In this document: in pieces, positions 52,987-61,324 of the stretch
Numbering within the stretch: the stretch's first letter is position 1
Layout: every line of letters begins with the position of its first letter
Assembly: GCA_003240625.1 (NCBI GenBank)
Contig: QFMX01000008.1
Location: 1 to 64,000 of the forward strand
Reading direction: 5' to 3'
Length of the DNA stretch: 64,000 nt
Origin: Sphingomonas taxi
GTDB taxonomy: Bacteria > Pseudomonadota > Alphaproteobacteria > Sphingomonadales > Sphingomonadaceae
Program-made: the position numbers and the translations under genes
The notes under the pieces: model-generated
Database searches by the model: none
Told to the model about the DNA's origin: nothing
Seen by the model: only the letters and a program-made list of their open reading frames with translations

Positions 52987-53505
52987 TCACAGCGTGGCGT
53001 GCACCGTCGCGACCGCCGCCATCACCGCGCCGATCCGCACCGACGTCTGGATCGCCTCCGCCGTAACGCCAGCCTTCTTCAAAATCTGCTCGTGGCTGTC
53101 GATGCACATGCCGCAGCCGTTCATCGCCGAAACGGCCAAGCTGAACAGCTCGAAATCGACCTTGTCGATGCCAGGCTGGCCGATCACGTTCATGCGCAGC
53201 TTGGCCGGCATGTTGCGATATTCCTGGTTCCCGGCGAGGTGCGTGAAGCGGTAATAGACGTTGTTCATCGCCATCACCGCGGCCGCCGCACGCGCCGCAT
53301 TGGCAGCCTCGGGCGAGAGCTTCGGCGCGCATTCGGCTTCCGCGGCCTCAACCAGCGGCTTGTAGCCCGAGCCGTGCGCGCAGGTCAGCAACAGCCCGTA
53401 TTTGCGCTGGTCGCTGAGGTGCGTCTCGTTGAGGAGCGAGCCGACGTTGAGGCGGATGTCCTTGGCGTAGTCGGGCAGCGTGCCTGCGAATTCCTTGAGC
53501 GACAT
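52987..53505 (-). CDS. ahpD: Alkyl hydroperoxide reductase AhpD
   Basis: The 172-residue carboxymuconolactone decarboxylase-like protein contains SAMNGCGMCIDSHEQIL, the CxxC...H redox centre of AhpD. DYAKDIRLNVGSLL and LLLTCAHGSG are further conserved stretches. AhpD reduces oxidised AhpC through a lipoyl partner. It lies downstream of ahpC on the same strand with a palindromic repeat between them, under the divergent oxyR. Confidence 0.93.
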   Translation of the reverse strand: MSLKEFAGTLPDYAKDIRLNVGSLLNETHLSDQRKYGLLLTCAHGSGYKPLVEAAEAECAPKLSPEAANAARAAAAVMAMNNVYYRFTHLAGNQEYRNMPAKLRMNVIGQPGIDKVDFELFSLAVSAMNGCGMCIDSHEQILKKAGVTAEAIQTSVRIGAVMAAVATVHATL

Positions 53506-53523
53506 GATCTTACTTCCTTCTGC

Positions 53524-53631
53524 TCCCCTTCCGCCTGCGGGAGGGGTCGGGGGAGGGACTGGAGACAAAAAGAGAGGGCGGTCCTTGTGGACACGCCCTC
53601 CCCCAACCCCTCCCGTGAACGGGAGGGGAGA
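53524..53631. repeat. Palindromic intergenic repeat (family A variant)
   Basis: CTCCCCTTCCGCCTGCGGGA plus GGGGTCGGGGGAGGG, with the complement CCCTCCCCCAACCCCTCCCG then TGAACGGGAGGGGAG. It lies between ahpC and ahpD. Confidence 0.75.
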
Positions 53632-53636
53632 TTTAC

Positions 53637-54182
53637 TTACGCAGCCAGCTGGAGGACATCGTCGCCCTTGTTCCAGTTGCACGGGCAGAGCTCGTCGGTC
53701 TGCAGCGCGTCGAGCACGCGGAGCGTCTCGGCGGGGTTGCGGCCGACGTTCAGGCCGTTGACCTGGACCGCCTGGATGACGTTGTCCGGATCGATGATGA
53801 ACGTCGCACGGAACGCGACATGCTCGTTCTTGTCGACGATCCCGAGCGCGTCGGCGAGCTTGGCGCCGTTATCCGCCAGCCACGGAAAGTCGGCTGCGGC
53901 CAGATCCGCATCCGACTTGCGCCAGGCGAGGTGGACGTGCGCGGTGTCGGTCGACGCGCCGATCAGCACGGCGTCGCGATCCTCGAAGTCGCTGCGGATG
54001 TCGCTGTAGCCGACGATCTCGGTCGGGCAGACGAAGGTGAAATCCTTCGGCCAGTAGAACAGCACCTTCCACTTGCCCGGATACGCCGTCGTCAGATCGA
54101 GCGTCTCGCCGGCGGGCAGCGCGGCAACGCCCTGCTGGACGGGAATGGTCATCGATGGGAACTGATCGCCGATGGTCAACAT
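53637..54182 (-). CDS. ahpC: Alkyl hydroperoxide reductase AhpC (peroxiredoxin)
   Basis: The 181-residue peroxiredoxin has the peroxidatic cysteine in DFTFVCPTEIVGYSD and the resolving cysteine in TDELCPCNWNKGDD. FRATFIIDPDNVIQAVQVNG is also conserved. It is the Mycobacterium/alphaproteobacterial AhpC type paired with AhpD rather than AhpF. It is divergent from oxyR, 147 bases away. Confidence 0.94.
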   Translation of the reverse strand: MLTIGDQFPSMTIPVQQGVAALPAGETLDLTTAYPGKWKVLFYWPKDFTFVCPTEIVGYSDIRSDFEDRDAVLIGASTDTAHVHLAWRKSDADLAAADFPWLADNGAKLADALGIVDKNEHVAFRATFIIDPDNVIQAVQVNGLNVGRNPAETLRVLDALQTDELCPCNWNKGDDVLQLAA

Positions 54183-54281
54183 GATGGAAGCCTCCTGAAA
54201 AATCTTTGGCTCCAGGCATCCTCACAGGCGGCGGGTATCCCGCTCGTTCGTTGTGCAATGCGGTATATGGGCACTGGTGTT

Positions 54282-54318
54282 ATCGATCCAACGTTCTATT
54301 TATCATCCGATGATCGAT
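54282..54318. promoter_or_regulatory. Candidate OxyR-binding region between ahpC and oxyR
   Basis: Two ATCGAT boxes (54282-54287 and 54313-54318) flank an AT-rich stretch with CTAT and TGATCG. Length and partial symmetry are compatible with an OxyR tetramer site, but the match to the ATAG-N7-CTAT repeat is loose. It directly precedes the oxyR ATG at 54330. Confidence 0.3.
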
Positions 54319-54329
54319 TGAGGCGATTA

Positions 54330-55232
54330 ATGGCAGCCACTTACCTACCCACGTTGAAACAGTTGCAATATCTGGTCGCGCTGAAGGACCATGGTCATTT
54401 CGGGCGCGCGGCGGAGGCGTGCTTCGTAACGCAGTCGACGCTGTCCGCGGGCCTGCGCGAACTGGAGACGCTGATCGGCGTGGTGCTGGTCGAGCGTACG
54501 CGGCGGGTCGTGCGGTTCACCCCGCTGGGTGATTCGATCGCCGACAAGGCGCGGCGCGTGCTGCGCGAGGCGGAGGAACTAGGCGACATGGCGCGCGCCG
54601 CCGGCCAGCCGCTGTCGGGCGACATGCGGATGAGCGTGATCCCGACGATCGCGCCGTTCATGCTGCCGAGGATCCTGCCGCGGCTGCGAAAGGATTATCC
54701 CGACCTGAAGCTGTTCCTCCGCGAGGAGCCTAGTGGTCCCGCGTGCGAGGGTTTGCACAATGGCCGGACCGATTGCGTGCTGCTCGCCCTCCCCTATGCG
54801 TGCGGCGAGGTGACGTCGGAGACGTTGTTCGAAGATCGGTTGTTCGTCGCCTATCCGTCGGGCGAAGTGCCGTCGGCGCTGCCCGCCATTCCAGCGTCGG
54901 CGATCGACGAGACGCGGCTGCTGCTGCTCGAGGACGGACATTGCCTGAAGGACCATGCGCTCGGCGCGTGCAACCGGCCGGAACTGCGCGCGGAGGCGAC
55001 GATGCTGGGGACGTCGTTGCACACGATCGTGCAGATGGTCGACAACGGGCTCGGCATCACGATGCTGCCCGAGATGGCGCTGAAAGCGGGCATCCTCGAC
55101 AACACCAACATCACCGCGCGGCCGCTCGACGAGATCAATGCGGTACGGCGGATCGCGCTGGTCTGGCGTCGGGCGAGCCCGCGGGAGAAGGACTTCCGGC
55201 TGATGGCGAAGGCGCTGGCCGACGTTCAATAG
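54330..55232 (+). CDS. oxyR: Hydrogen-peroxide sensor OxyR (LysR family)
   Basis: The 300-residue protein has a LysR helix-turn-helix (YLVALKDHGHFGRAAEACFV, then TQSTLSAGLRELETLIGVVL). The effector domain carries LEDGHCLKDHALGAC, the two redox cysteines spaced as in OxyR. GNARC-type variation is absent. It is divergent from ahpC, so it very probably activates ahpC-ahpD on peroxide stress. The start at ATG 54330 fits the family. Confidence 0.95.
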   Translation: MAATYLPTLKQLQYLVALKDHGHFGRAAEACFVTQSTLSAGLRELETLIGVVLVERTRRVVRFTPLGDSIADKARRVLREAEELGDMARAAGQPLSGDMRMSVIPTIAPFMLPRILPRLRKDYPDLKLFLREEPSGPACEGLHNGRTDCVLLALPYACGEVTSETLFEDRLFVAYPSGEVPSALPAIPASAIDETRLLLLEDGHCLKDHALGACNRPELRAEATMLGTSLHTIVQMVDNGLGITMLPEMALKAGILDNTNITARPLDEINAVRRIALVWRRASPREKDFRLMAKALADVQ

Positions 55233-55243
55233 CCCCGCTTCTG

Positions 55244-55351
55244 CTCCCCGCCCTGGAAGGAGGGGTCGGGGGTGGGTCGGTTTCCGTATCAGGCGACGTC
55301 AGCGACACAAGCCGGCCTACCCACCCCCAGCCCCTCCCTTTCAGGGATGGG
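55244..55351. repeat. Palindromic intergenic repeat (family A, A4 copy)
   Basis: CTCCCCGCCCTGGAAGGAGG...GGTCGGGGGTGGGTCGG, core TTTCCGTATCAGGCGACGTC then AGCGACACAAGCCGG, and the complement ending CCCTTTCAGGGATGGG. Confidence 0.85.
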
Positions 55352-55473
55352 AGACCACCGCCCTTACGGCTCACCCGTTCAGTCCCTGGACATCCGTCCG
55401 CCCCGAGATTGGCACGGGTGCGCAACCAACTCGGCGTTCGATCGTATCTTTCGAACTACCCGCTGGAGACCCG

Positions 55474-56100
55474 ATGATGTCGAAGACGCTTCCGCTACTG
55501 CTGATGACGAGTGCGCTGGCGCTCGCTGCGTGCAGTGGCAAATCGAAGGACGACGTGGCGAGTCCGTCGACCAATCCCGCGCTGTCGGTGCCGAACGGCC
55601 CGCCCGCGGTCGCCAACCCTACCGTCGGCGGTGTGCCGATGATGGCCACCCGGACGATCGTCGACAACGCGTCCGCTGCCCCCAATCTCTCGACGCTGGT
55701 CGCCGCGGTGAAGGCCGCCGATCTGGTCGGCACGCTTTCGGGTCCGGGGCCGTTCACGGTGTTCGCGCCGACCAATGACGCGTTCGGGCGGCTCGCACCG
55801 GGCATGGTCGACACGCTGCTGAAGCCCGAGAACAAGGCCTCGCTCACCAAGGTCCTGACCTATCATGTCGTGCCGGGTGCGATCACTGCCGACGACCTGC
55901 GCCAACGCATCGCGGCTGGCGGTGGCACGGCGACGTTGACCACGGTCGAGGGCGATCCGATCACCGCAACGCTGGTCGGCGCGGTGATCACGCTGACCGA
56001 CGTCAACGGCAACAAGAGTTATGTCGAGACCGCAGACGTGCGCCAGTCGAATGGCGTCGTGCATGTCGTCAACGGCGTAATCGTGCCGAAACTAGGCTGA
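55474..56100 (+). CDS. Fasciclin (FAS1) domain lipoprotein
   Basis: The 208-residue protein starts MMSKTLPLLLMTSALALAAC, a lipoprotein signal. One FAS1 domain follows: LVAAVKAADLVGTLSGPGPF, TVFAPTNDAFGRLAPGMVD, LTYHVVPGAITADDL and the C-terminal GVVHVVNGVIVPK. FAS1 domains mediate envelope or cell-surface adhesion. A second, similar fasciclin gene lies 136 bases downstream on the same strand. Confidence 0.93.
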   Translation: MMSKTLPLLLMTSALALAACSGKSKDDVASPSTNPALSVPNGPPAVANPTVGGVPMMATRTIVDNASAAPNLSTLVAAVKAADLVGTLSGPGPFTVFAPTNDAFGRLAPGMVDTLLKPENKASLTKVLTYHVVPGAITADDLRQRIAAGGGTATLTTVEGDPITATLVGAVITLTDVNGNKSYVETADVRQSNGVVHVVNGVIVPKLG

Positions 56101-56236
56101 TCGGCACGACTGACGGGCTCGGTTCGTCGCATCGATGGCGCGGCTGGTCCGCCAAAACATTGAAGACGGGCCGATCTCATACCTATTTTTTCGTTCGAGT
56201 TTCTAATCGTCCCATCAATTATATTTGGAGTCGCAC

Positions 56237-56875
56237 ATGACTGTTAAGACGAACCTTCTGATTGCAGCCGCATCGAGCATGATCTTCGCCGCCGGTGCGA
56301 CCGCACAGACGACGACGCCTGCGGCGCCCGCAGCACCAGCGCAGACCGCGCCAGCCACCACCGCCACGCCACAGGCAGCGCCTGCAACTGCGGCTCCCGC
56401 TGCATCGACTGCCGCGCCGACGACGACGATCGCCGCCGCGTTGCCGACGCTGCCGAACCGCGCGACGCTGACCAAGCTGGTGACGGCGGCCAAGCTGCAG
56501 ACGACGCTGGCAGGCCCCGGCCCGTTCACCGTGTTCGCACCGAGCGACGAAGCGTTCACCCGCCTGCCGGCCGGCGCACTCGATACTCTGCTGAAGCCTG
56601 AGTCGGCACCGACGCTTGCGACGATCATCAAGTATCACGTCGTTGCCGGCGCGGTGACCTCGGACCAGCTCAAGGCGCAGATCACCGCCGGCGGTGGCAA
56701 GGCGACGCTGACCACGCTCGCGGGCCAGCCGCTGATCGCCTCGCTGGGCCCGAACGGCAACATCGAGCTGACCGACACCGCCGGGATCAAGTCGTACGTC
56801 GATACGGCCGACATCAAGGAGACGAACGGCGTCGTCCACCTGACCAATGGCATGAGCGTTCCGAAGCTCGGCTAA
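56237..56875 (+). CDS. Secreted fasciclin (FAS1) domain protein
   Basis: The 212-residue protein has a Sec signal peptide (MTVKTNLLIAAASSMIFAAG...ATA) followed by an Ala/Thr/Pro-rich spacer of about 45 residues. One FAS1 domain then follows: LAGPGPFTVFAPSDEAFTRL, IIKYHVVAGAVTSDQLKAQI and GVVHLTNGMSVPKLG. The start at 56237 has GGAG 8 bases upstream. It is a paralogue of the preceding gene but is secreted free instead of lipid-anchored. A terminator follows closely. Confidence 0.93.
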   Translation: MTVKTNLLIAAASSMIFAAGATAQTTTPAAPAAPAQTAPATTATPQAAPATAAPAASTAAPTTTIAAALPTLPNRATLTKLVTAAKLQTTLAGPGPFTVFAPSDEAFTRLPAGALDTLLKPESAPTLATIIKYHVVAGAVTSDQLKAQITAGGGKATLTTLAGQPLIASLGPNGNIELTDTAGIKSYVDTADIKETNGVVHLTNGMSVPKLG

Positions 56876-56882
56876 TGGAATT

Positions 56883-56925
56883 GCGGGCCGCGAACTCCTC
56901 AGGGAGCGCGGCCCGCTTCTTGTTT
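56883..56925 (+). terminator. Rho-independent terminator after the fasciclin gene
   Basis: GCGGGCCGCG and CGCGGCCCGC form a perfect 10-bp stem around a 14-base loop, followed by TTCTTGTTT. Confidence 0.85.
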
Positions 56926-56976
56926 CCCCGCGAAGGCGGCGACCCAGCCTGGGCTCCCGCCTTCGCGGGAGAACAA
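56921..56976. repeat. Palindromic intergenic repeat (family C, short form)
   Basis: TTTCCCCGCGAAGGCGGCGA...CCCAGCCTGGGCTCCCGCCTTCGCGGGAG, a near copy of 38104-38158. Confidence 0.75.
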
Positions 56977-56984
56977 ACTTTGAA

Positions 56985-57434
56985 TTAGCTCGTCGACTTG
57001 TCCCACCGCGCAGCAGCGGCATGGTCACCATCGCGCGCTTCGATCCAGCTAGCCTCCACGCCGCGCGTTTCGCGTTTCCAGAACGGCGCATCGGTCTTCA
57101 AGCGATCGATCAGATACGCACAGGCCTCCAGCGCCGCGCCGCGGTGCGCCGCCGTCGCCGCGACGAACACGATCCGCTCGCCCGGCTGCATCGGCCCGAC
57201 CCGGTGGACGATGATCGCCGCGCTCAGCCCCCAGCGTTCGATCGCGCCTTCGGCAACCTTCAGCAACGCCGCCTCGGTAGCGCCGGGATAATGTTCGAGT
57301 TCTAGCGTACCCACGCCATCGTCCGCGCGGACCAGCCCTGTAAAGGTCGCCACCGCCCCGGCCCCGGCCGCTTCGGCGCGCGTCATCTCTGCCGCGATGT
57401 CGATCGGCGATTGCTGGACCGAGATATGGATCAT
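56985..57434 (-). CDS. moaE: Molybdopterin synthase catalytic subunit MoaE
   Basis: The 149-residue protein carries GAGAVATFTGLVRADDGVGT, LELEHYPGATEAALLK, HRVGPMQPGERIVFVAATAA and the C-terminal LKTDAPFWKRET, typical of MoaE. With MoaD it adds the dithiolene sulfurs of molybdopterin. Its ATG overlaps the moaD stop by 4 bases (ATGA). Confidence 0.94.
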   Translation of the reverse strand: MIHISVQQSPIDIAAEMTRAEAAGAGAVATFTGLVRADDGVGTLELEHYPGATEAALLKVAEGAIERWGLSAAIIVHRVGPMQPGERIVFVAATAAHRGAALEACAYLIDRLKTDAPFWKRETRGVEASWIEARDGDHAAAARWDKSTS

Positions 57435-57691
57435 CCGCCGGTCACCGGTGGGAAGATCGCGATCTCCTGCGCCCGACCGATCGGCGTATCCAGCGGCACG
57501 AACTCCTGATCGACCGCCGCGCGCAACCGCGCGCGATTCTCGAACGCTTCGGCATGGCCGGCACTGGTTTCCGCGAGCCAATCGACCAGGTCGGCGACCG
57601 TCGCGACACTCGCGGGCGGCTCGACCATCTCCTCGCCCGTGCCGATACGCTCGCGCACCCAGGCGAAATACACCATCCGTATCTTCGCCAT
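57431..57691 (-). CDS. moaD: Molybdopterin synthase sulfur-carrier subunit MoaD
   Basis: The 86-residue ubiquitin-like protein starts MAKIRMVYFAWVRERIGTGE and ends in FPPVTGG. The C-terminal double glycine is the site of thiocarboxylation. It starts 2 bases after pgsA and overlaps moaE. Confidence 0.93.
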   Translation of the reverse strand: MAKIRMVYFAWVRERIGTGEEMVEPPASVATVADLVDWLAETSAGHAEAFENRARLRAAVDQEFVPLDTPIGRAQEIAIFPPVTGG

Positions 57692-57693
57692 CG

Positions 57694-58245
57694 TCAGTCC
57701 ATGTGCTTCAGGCCGACGCGGAGATAATCCCACCCCGTCAGCACGGTGAGGACGGCCGCGCCCCACAAGGCGACGATGCCGACATTATGCACCCAGACCA
57801 TCTCGGGCACCGCGCCGCCGAGGATGATCCCGCCGAGCGACACGAGTTGCAGCGTCGTCTTCCACTTCGCCAACTGCGAAACGGGGACCGAAACCTGCAC
57901 CTGCGCCAGGAATTCTCGCAACCCCGACACGGCGATCTCGCGCAGCAGGATCACCAGCGCGGCGATTACATGGACACCGGGAATATCGCGCGTGCCGACC
58001 AGGATCAGGATCACCGCGGCGACCATGATCTTGTCGGCGATCGGATCGAGGAAGATCCCCAGCCGCGACACCGCGCCGCTCGACCGCGCGAGATAGCCGT
58101 CGAAATAATCGGTGATGCCCATCAGGCAGTACAGCACGAAGGCGATGCCGTAGCCCGCCTCCCAGTCGGGCCACCACAGGAACCAGACCAGCAGGGGCAC
58201 CGCGACGATCCGCGACAATGTCAGGAGGTTAGGCAAGCTCAGCAC
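57694..58245 (-). CDS. pgsA: CDP-diacylglycerol-glycerol-3-phosphate 3-phosphatidyltransferase
   Basis: The 183-residue membrane protein has the CDP-alcohol phosphotransferase signature spread over DYFDGYLARSSGAVSRLGIF and LDPIADK (DG...AR...G...D...D). NLLTLSRIVAVPLLVWFLWW is the first membrane segment. It makes phosphatidylglycerol phosphate. The start is GTG at 58245 with GAGGTGATG upstream. It heads the pgsA-moaD-moaE operon. Confidence 0.94.
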   Translation of the reverse strand: MLSLPNLLTLSRIVAVPLLVWFLWWPDWEAGYGIAFVLYCLMGITDYFDGYLARSSGAVSRLGIFLDPIADKIMVAAVILILVGTRDIPGVHVIAALVILLREIAVSGLREFLAQVQVSVPVSQLAKWKTTLQLVSLGGIILGGAVPEMVWVHNVGIVALWGAAVLTVLTGWDYLRVGLKHMD

Positions 58246-58360
58246 CCATCACCTCTATACCGGTCGGCCGCGCGGCGAAACCGGTTTAAACGTTGGCGTG
58301 AGCATGACGCTGGGCTAAGGGTTTGCGGTATTTTCGCAACGATCAGGGCTATTTCCCGTC

Positions 58361-59686
58361 ATGCTCAATGCCCTCGGGTTGCTGAAGCAACGTCGCTTCC
58401 TGCCCCTGTTCACCACGCAGTTTCTCGGCGCGTTCAACGATAATCTGTTCAAGACTTCGATGGTCCTGTTCGCCACCTATGCGGTCTTCAACGACCCGAA
58501 GATGGAGGCGAACTTCAACGCGCTGGCGACGGGACTCGGCATCCTGCCGTTCTTCCTGCTGTCCGCGCTCGCCGGGCAATTGGCGGACAGTCACGACAAG
58601 GCGCGGATCATCCGGATCGTGAAGACGGTCGAAATCGGCATCATGATCCTCGGCGCGACCGGGCTCATGGTCGCGCGCGCCGGGCATCCGTCGCTGGGGA
58701 TCGGGCTGATGCTCGGCGCGGTGCTGTGCCTGGGCGTCCATTCGACGTTCTTTGGCCCGATCAAATATGCGATCCTGCCGCAGCATCTGAAGCCCTGCGA
58801 TGTGCTCGGCGGCACCGGGCTGGTCGAGGCGGGGACGTATCTCGCGATCCTGCTCGGCACCGTGACGGCGGGCTGGATCCCGATCGAGGGCGCCGCCGCC
58901 GGCGTCTTGATCGTCGCGCTGGTCGGCTGGTTCGCCGGGCGGCAGGTGCCTCCCGCTCCGCGCGAAGGGCCGCCGCTGAAGCTGGATTACAACCCGTTCA
59001 CGGCGTCGTGGCGACTGATCAGTGCTACGCTGCACATTCCGCGGCTGTTCCTCGCGATCGTCGCGATCAGCTTTTTCTGGACGATCGGCGCGGTGCTGAT
59101 CATCGTCTTCCCACCGCTCGTGAAGAACGTGCTGACCGCCGACGAGCGAGTCGCCAGCTTTGTAATTGCAGTGTTCTCGGTCGGCGTCGCGATCGGTTCG
59201 GTGGTGATCAACTCGATGCTGCGCGGGCGCATCTCGGCGAAGTTCTCCCCCGCCTCGGTGATCGCGATGGGTGGCTTCGTCGTGCTGTTCTCGTTCCTCG
59301 CGCGGACCTGGACGCCGGCGCCGGCCGGGCAATATTACGACTGGGCGGGGTTCATCCGCCAGCCCGGCGCGCTCCCCGTGCTCGGGACATTGCTGGCGAT
59401 CGCGATCACCGGCGGGATGTTCGTCGTGCCGCTCTATGCGTTCCTGACGACGACCGTCGAGAAGGACCAGACCGCGCGCACCGTGGCCGCGAACAACGTC
59501 GTCAATTCCGGCGCGATGACGGTCGGCTCGATCCTAGTCATTGGTATCACCGCGATGGGCGTCTCGCCGGAGGACATGCTGTTCCTGGTCGCGGCGATGT
59601 GCCTCGTCTCGGCATGGCTCGCGCAGAAGCTGCACCGGGCGTGCGACGACGATGTCGGCGGGTGCTTGCCGACGCTGAAGCGGTAG
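58361..59686 (+). CDS. LplT-like MFS transporter (lysophospholipid transporter family)
   Basis: The 441-residue protein has twelve predicted membrane segments. FTTQFLGAFNDNLFKTSMVL at the N-terminus, and FFGPIKYAILPQHLKPCDVL with LGGTGLVEAGTYLAILLGT, are the signature of the LplT / Aas-associated MFS branch, which flips lysophospholipids inward. It stands alone rather than fused to acyltransferase domains. It is divergent from pgsA, a fitting lipid-related neighbour. Confidence 0.87.
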   Translation: MLNALGLLKQRRFLPLFTTQFLGAFNDNLFKTSMVLFATYAVFNDPKMEANFNALATGLGILPFFLLSALAGQLADSHDKARIIRIVKTVEIGIMILGATGLMVARAGHPSLGIGLMLGAVLCLGVHSTFFGPIKYAILPQHLKPCDVLGGTGLVEAGTYLAILLGTVTAGWIPIEGAAAGVLIVALVGWFAGRQVPPAPREGPPLKLDYNPFTASWRLISATLHIPRLFLAIVAISFFWTIGAVLIIVFPPLVKNVLTADERVASFVIAVFSVGVAIGSVVINSMLRGRISAKFSPASVIAMGGFVVLFSFLARTWTPAPAGQYYDWAGFIRQPGALPVLGTLLAIAITGGMFVVPLYAFLTTTVEKDQTARTVAANNVVNSGAMTVGSILVIGITAMGVSPEDMLFLVAAMCLVSAWLAQKLHRACDDDVGGCLPTLKR

Positions 59687-59695
59687 CGACTGAAC

Positions 59696-59821
59696 GATCC
59701 TCCGCCGCCAGGGGGAGGTGGCGCCGAAGGTGACGGAGGGGGAGGACACGGAACGGTGGTTGCTCCTGTCCTCCCCCTCCGTCTGGCAAGAGCCAGCCAC
59801 CTCCCCCTGGCGGGGGAGGAT
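59696..59821. repeat. Palindromic intergenic repeat (family B)
   Basis: GATCCTCCGCCGCCAGGGGG...AGGTGGC, inner arms GACGGAGGGGGAGGAC and GTCCTCCCCCTCCGTC, then GCCACCTCCCCCTGGCGGGG. It is related to 48610-48737. Confidence 0.8.
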
Positions 59822-59829
59822 TGCTCGCT

Positions 59830-59994
59830 TCAGAAGATGAAGCTGTAGAAACACGTGAAGAACGCCGCGAAGCTCAGGAAAAACAGCTTCACGTCCTGAT
59901 CGTCGTTCTTCGCCGCAGCGACCACCGGCGGCGGCAACGACCGGCGCAGCGGATGACGGGCGGCTTCGTTGGTGAGGACTAGGCGTCTGGTCAT
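59830..59994 (-). CDS. Small hypothetical protein with one C-terminal membrane segment
   Basis: The predicted peptide has 54 residues: a basic N-terminus (MTRRLVLTNEAARHPLRRSL), a short charged stretch (AKNDDQDVKLF), and a phenylalanine-rich hydrophobic end (FFLSFAAFFTCFYSFIF). This layout of small tail-anchored proteins occurs in sphingomonads, but I do not know its function. No strong Shine-Dalgarno is visible. Confidence 0.5.
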   Translation of the reverse strand: MTRRLVLTNEAARHPLRRSLPPPVVAAAKNDDQDVKLFFLSFAAFFTCFYSFIF

Positions 59995-60065
59995 GATGCA
60001 AACGTTAACGCCGCGTTTACTAATTCGACCAGTCGCAAAAATGGTTAAATCTGCCGCGTCCGGGA

Positions 60066-61307
60066 ATGGGACGGAATCGCGCCGGTAACAGCCCGCCCGA
60101 CACCGCCGGCCGCCACTGTGCATGCCGCGCCCCGCCGTCTAAGCTGCCTCCCACTCCCCGCGACTCCGCGGCCAGAAGGACCCGAATTATCCAGCAGATT
60201 GCGGCACTTCCCTATGTGATCGACGCCGACGGCCATGCCCGCGTGATGCTGATCACCTCGCGCGACACCGGTCGCTGGGTGATCCCCAAGGGCAATCCGA
60301 TCGTCGGACTCGCCAGCCACGAGGCTGCCGCGCAGGAGGCGTATGAGGAGGCCGGCATTCGCGGCATCCCCTGCCCCACCGCGGTCGGCGAATTCGGCTA
60401 CCGCAAACGCCGCCGCACCGGCCGCTACCGCGACATGGTCGTGACGGTGTTTCCGCTCGCGTTCGTCGAACAACTCGACGACTGGCCCGAGCGTCATCAG
60501 CGCGACACCCGCTGGTTTACGCTTGATCGCGCCGCGGAGGCTGTCAATGAGCCCGGCCTGAAAGCGCTGATCGCGGCTTTCCGTGAGCCGCCGATCCCGG
60601 CGTCGCTCGCGCAACGTATCTTACCCGTCGTACGCAAGAGTGCGAAAAGGAGAATTCCGATGCTGGGCTGGTTCCAGTCGCTGATGCCGAAGCAGGGGCG
60701 GTTCTTCGAACTGTTCGACGCGCATGCCGCGACCCTGGTCGCCGGTGCCGATGCGCTCGCACGGCTGCTCCACGGCGAAGGCTCGATCGAGGGTCAGATC
60801 GCCGAGATCGTCAAGCGCGAGCACGAAGCCGACGACATCACGCGCGAGGTCCTCCAAGACGTCCGCCGCGTGTTCGTGACGCCGTTCGACCGCAGCGCGA
60901 TCACCGACCTGATCGGCGTGATGGACGACGCGATCGACCAGATGAACGGCACCGCGAACGCGATCGCGCTGTACGAGGTGACCGAGTTCTCCGCCGAGAT
61001 GCGCGACATGGCGGGCATCATCGTCGAGGCCGCGCGGATCACTGCGGAGGCGATCCCGCTGCTCCGATCGCTCGGCACCAATGCGGGCCGGCTGCACGAC
61101 CTGACCGCGCGGCTGATCCAGATCGAGGGTCATGCCGACGACATCCACGACACCGGCCTGCGCGCGCTGTTCCAAGCGTCGAAGATCAGTGCGGACCCGA
61201 TGACCTTCATCATCAACCGCGAGATCTACAGCAGCCTGGAAAAGATCGTCGACCGCTTCGAGGACGTCGCGAACGAGATCCAGGGGCTGGTCATCGACCA
61301 TGCTTGA
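60066..61307 (+). CDS. Nudix hydrolase domain read in frame into a DUF47/PhoU-like protein
   Basis: One uninterrupted frame of 413 codons. Residues 40-180 are a Nudix domain: VMLITSRDTGRWVIPKGNPI, then ASHEAAAQEAYEEAGI as the Nudix box with glutamine in place of the usual arginine. Residues 199-413 are a complete DUF47 protein. There is no stop codon between the two. A strong AAAGGAG precedes the internal ATG at 60660. So the Nudix product either exists as a fusion, or the second protein is mainly made from its own start. No good start lies immediately before the Nudix core; ATG 60066 adds an atypical 40-residue leader. Confidence 0.7.
   Translation: MGRNRAGNSPPDTAGRHCACRAPPSKLPPTPRDSAARRTRIIQQIAALPYVIDADGHARVMLITSRDTGRWVIPKGNPIVGLASHEAAAQEAYEEAGIRGIPCPTAVGEFGYRKRRRTGRYRDMVVTVFPLAFVEQLDDWPERHQRDTRWFTLDRAAEAVNEPGLKALIAAFREPPIPASLAQRILPVVRKSAKRRIPMLGWFQSLMPKQGRFFELFDAHAATLVAGADALARLLHGEGSIEGQIAEIVKREHEADDITREVLQDVRRVFVTPFDRSAITDLIGVMDDAIDQMNGTANAIALYEVTEFSAEMRDMAGIIVEAARITAEAIPLLRSLGTNAGRLHDLTARLIQIEGHADDIHDTGLRALFQASKISADPMTFIINREIYSSLEKIVDRFEDVANEIQGLVIDHA
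60660..61307 (+). CDS. DUF47/PhoU-like phosphate transport regulator (internal start)
   Basis: The 215-residue all-helical protein starts MLGWFQSLMPKQGRFFELFD with AAAGGAG 8 bases upstream. VKREHEADDITREVLQDVRR and LIGVMDDAIDQMNGTANAIA, with a further QIEGHADDIHDTGLRALFQA, are the metal-binding E/D-rich helices of the family. DUF47 proteins are encoded next to Pit transporters and modulate phosphate uptake, and a Pit gene follows here. It shares its frame with the upstream Nudix domain. Confidence 0.88.
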   Translation: MLGWFQSLMPKQGRFFELFDAHAATLVAGADALARLLHGEGSIEGQIAEIVKREHEADDITREVLQDVRRVFVTPFDRSAITDLIGVMDDAIDQMNGTANAIALYEVTEFSAEMRDMAGIIVEAARITAEAIPLLRSLGTNAGRLHDLTARLIQIEGHADDIHDTGLRALFQASKISADPMTFIINREIYSSLEKIVDRFEDVANEIQGLVIDHA

Positions 61308-61324
61308 TGTGTTAACCGCGCCTG

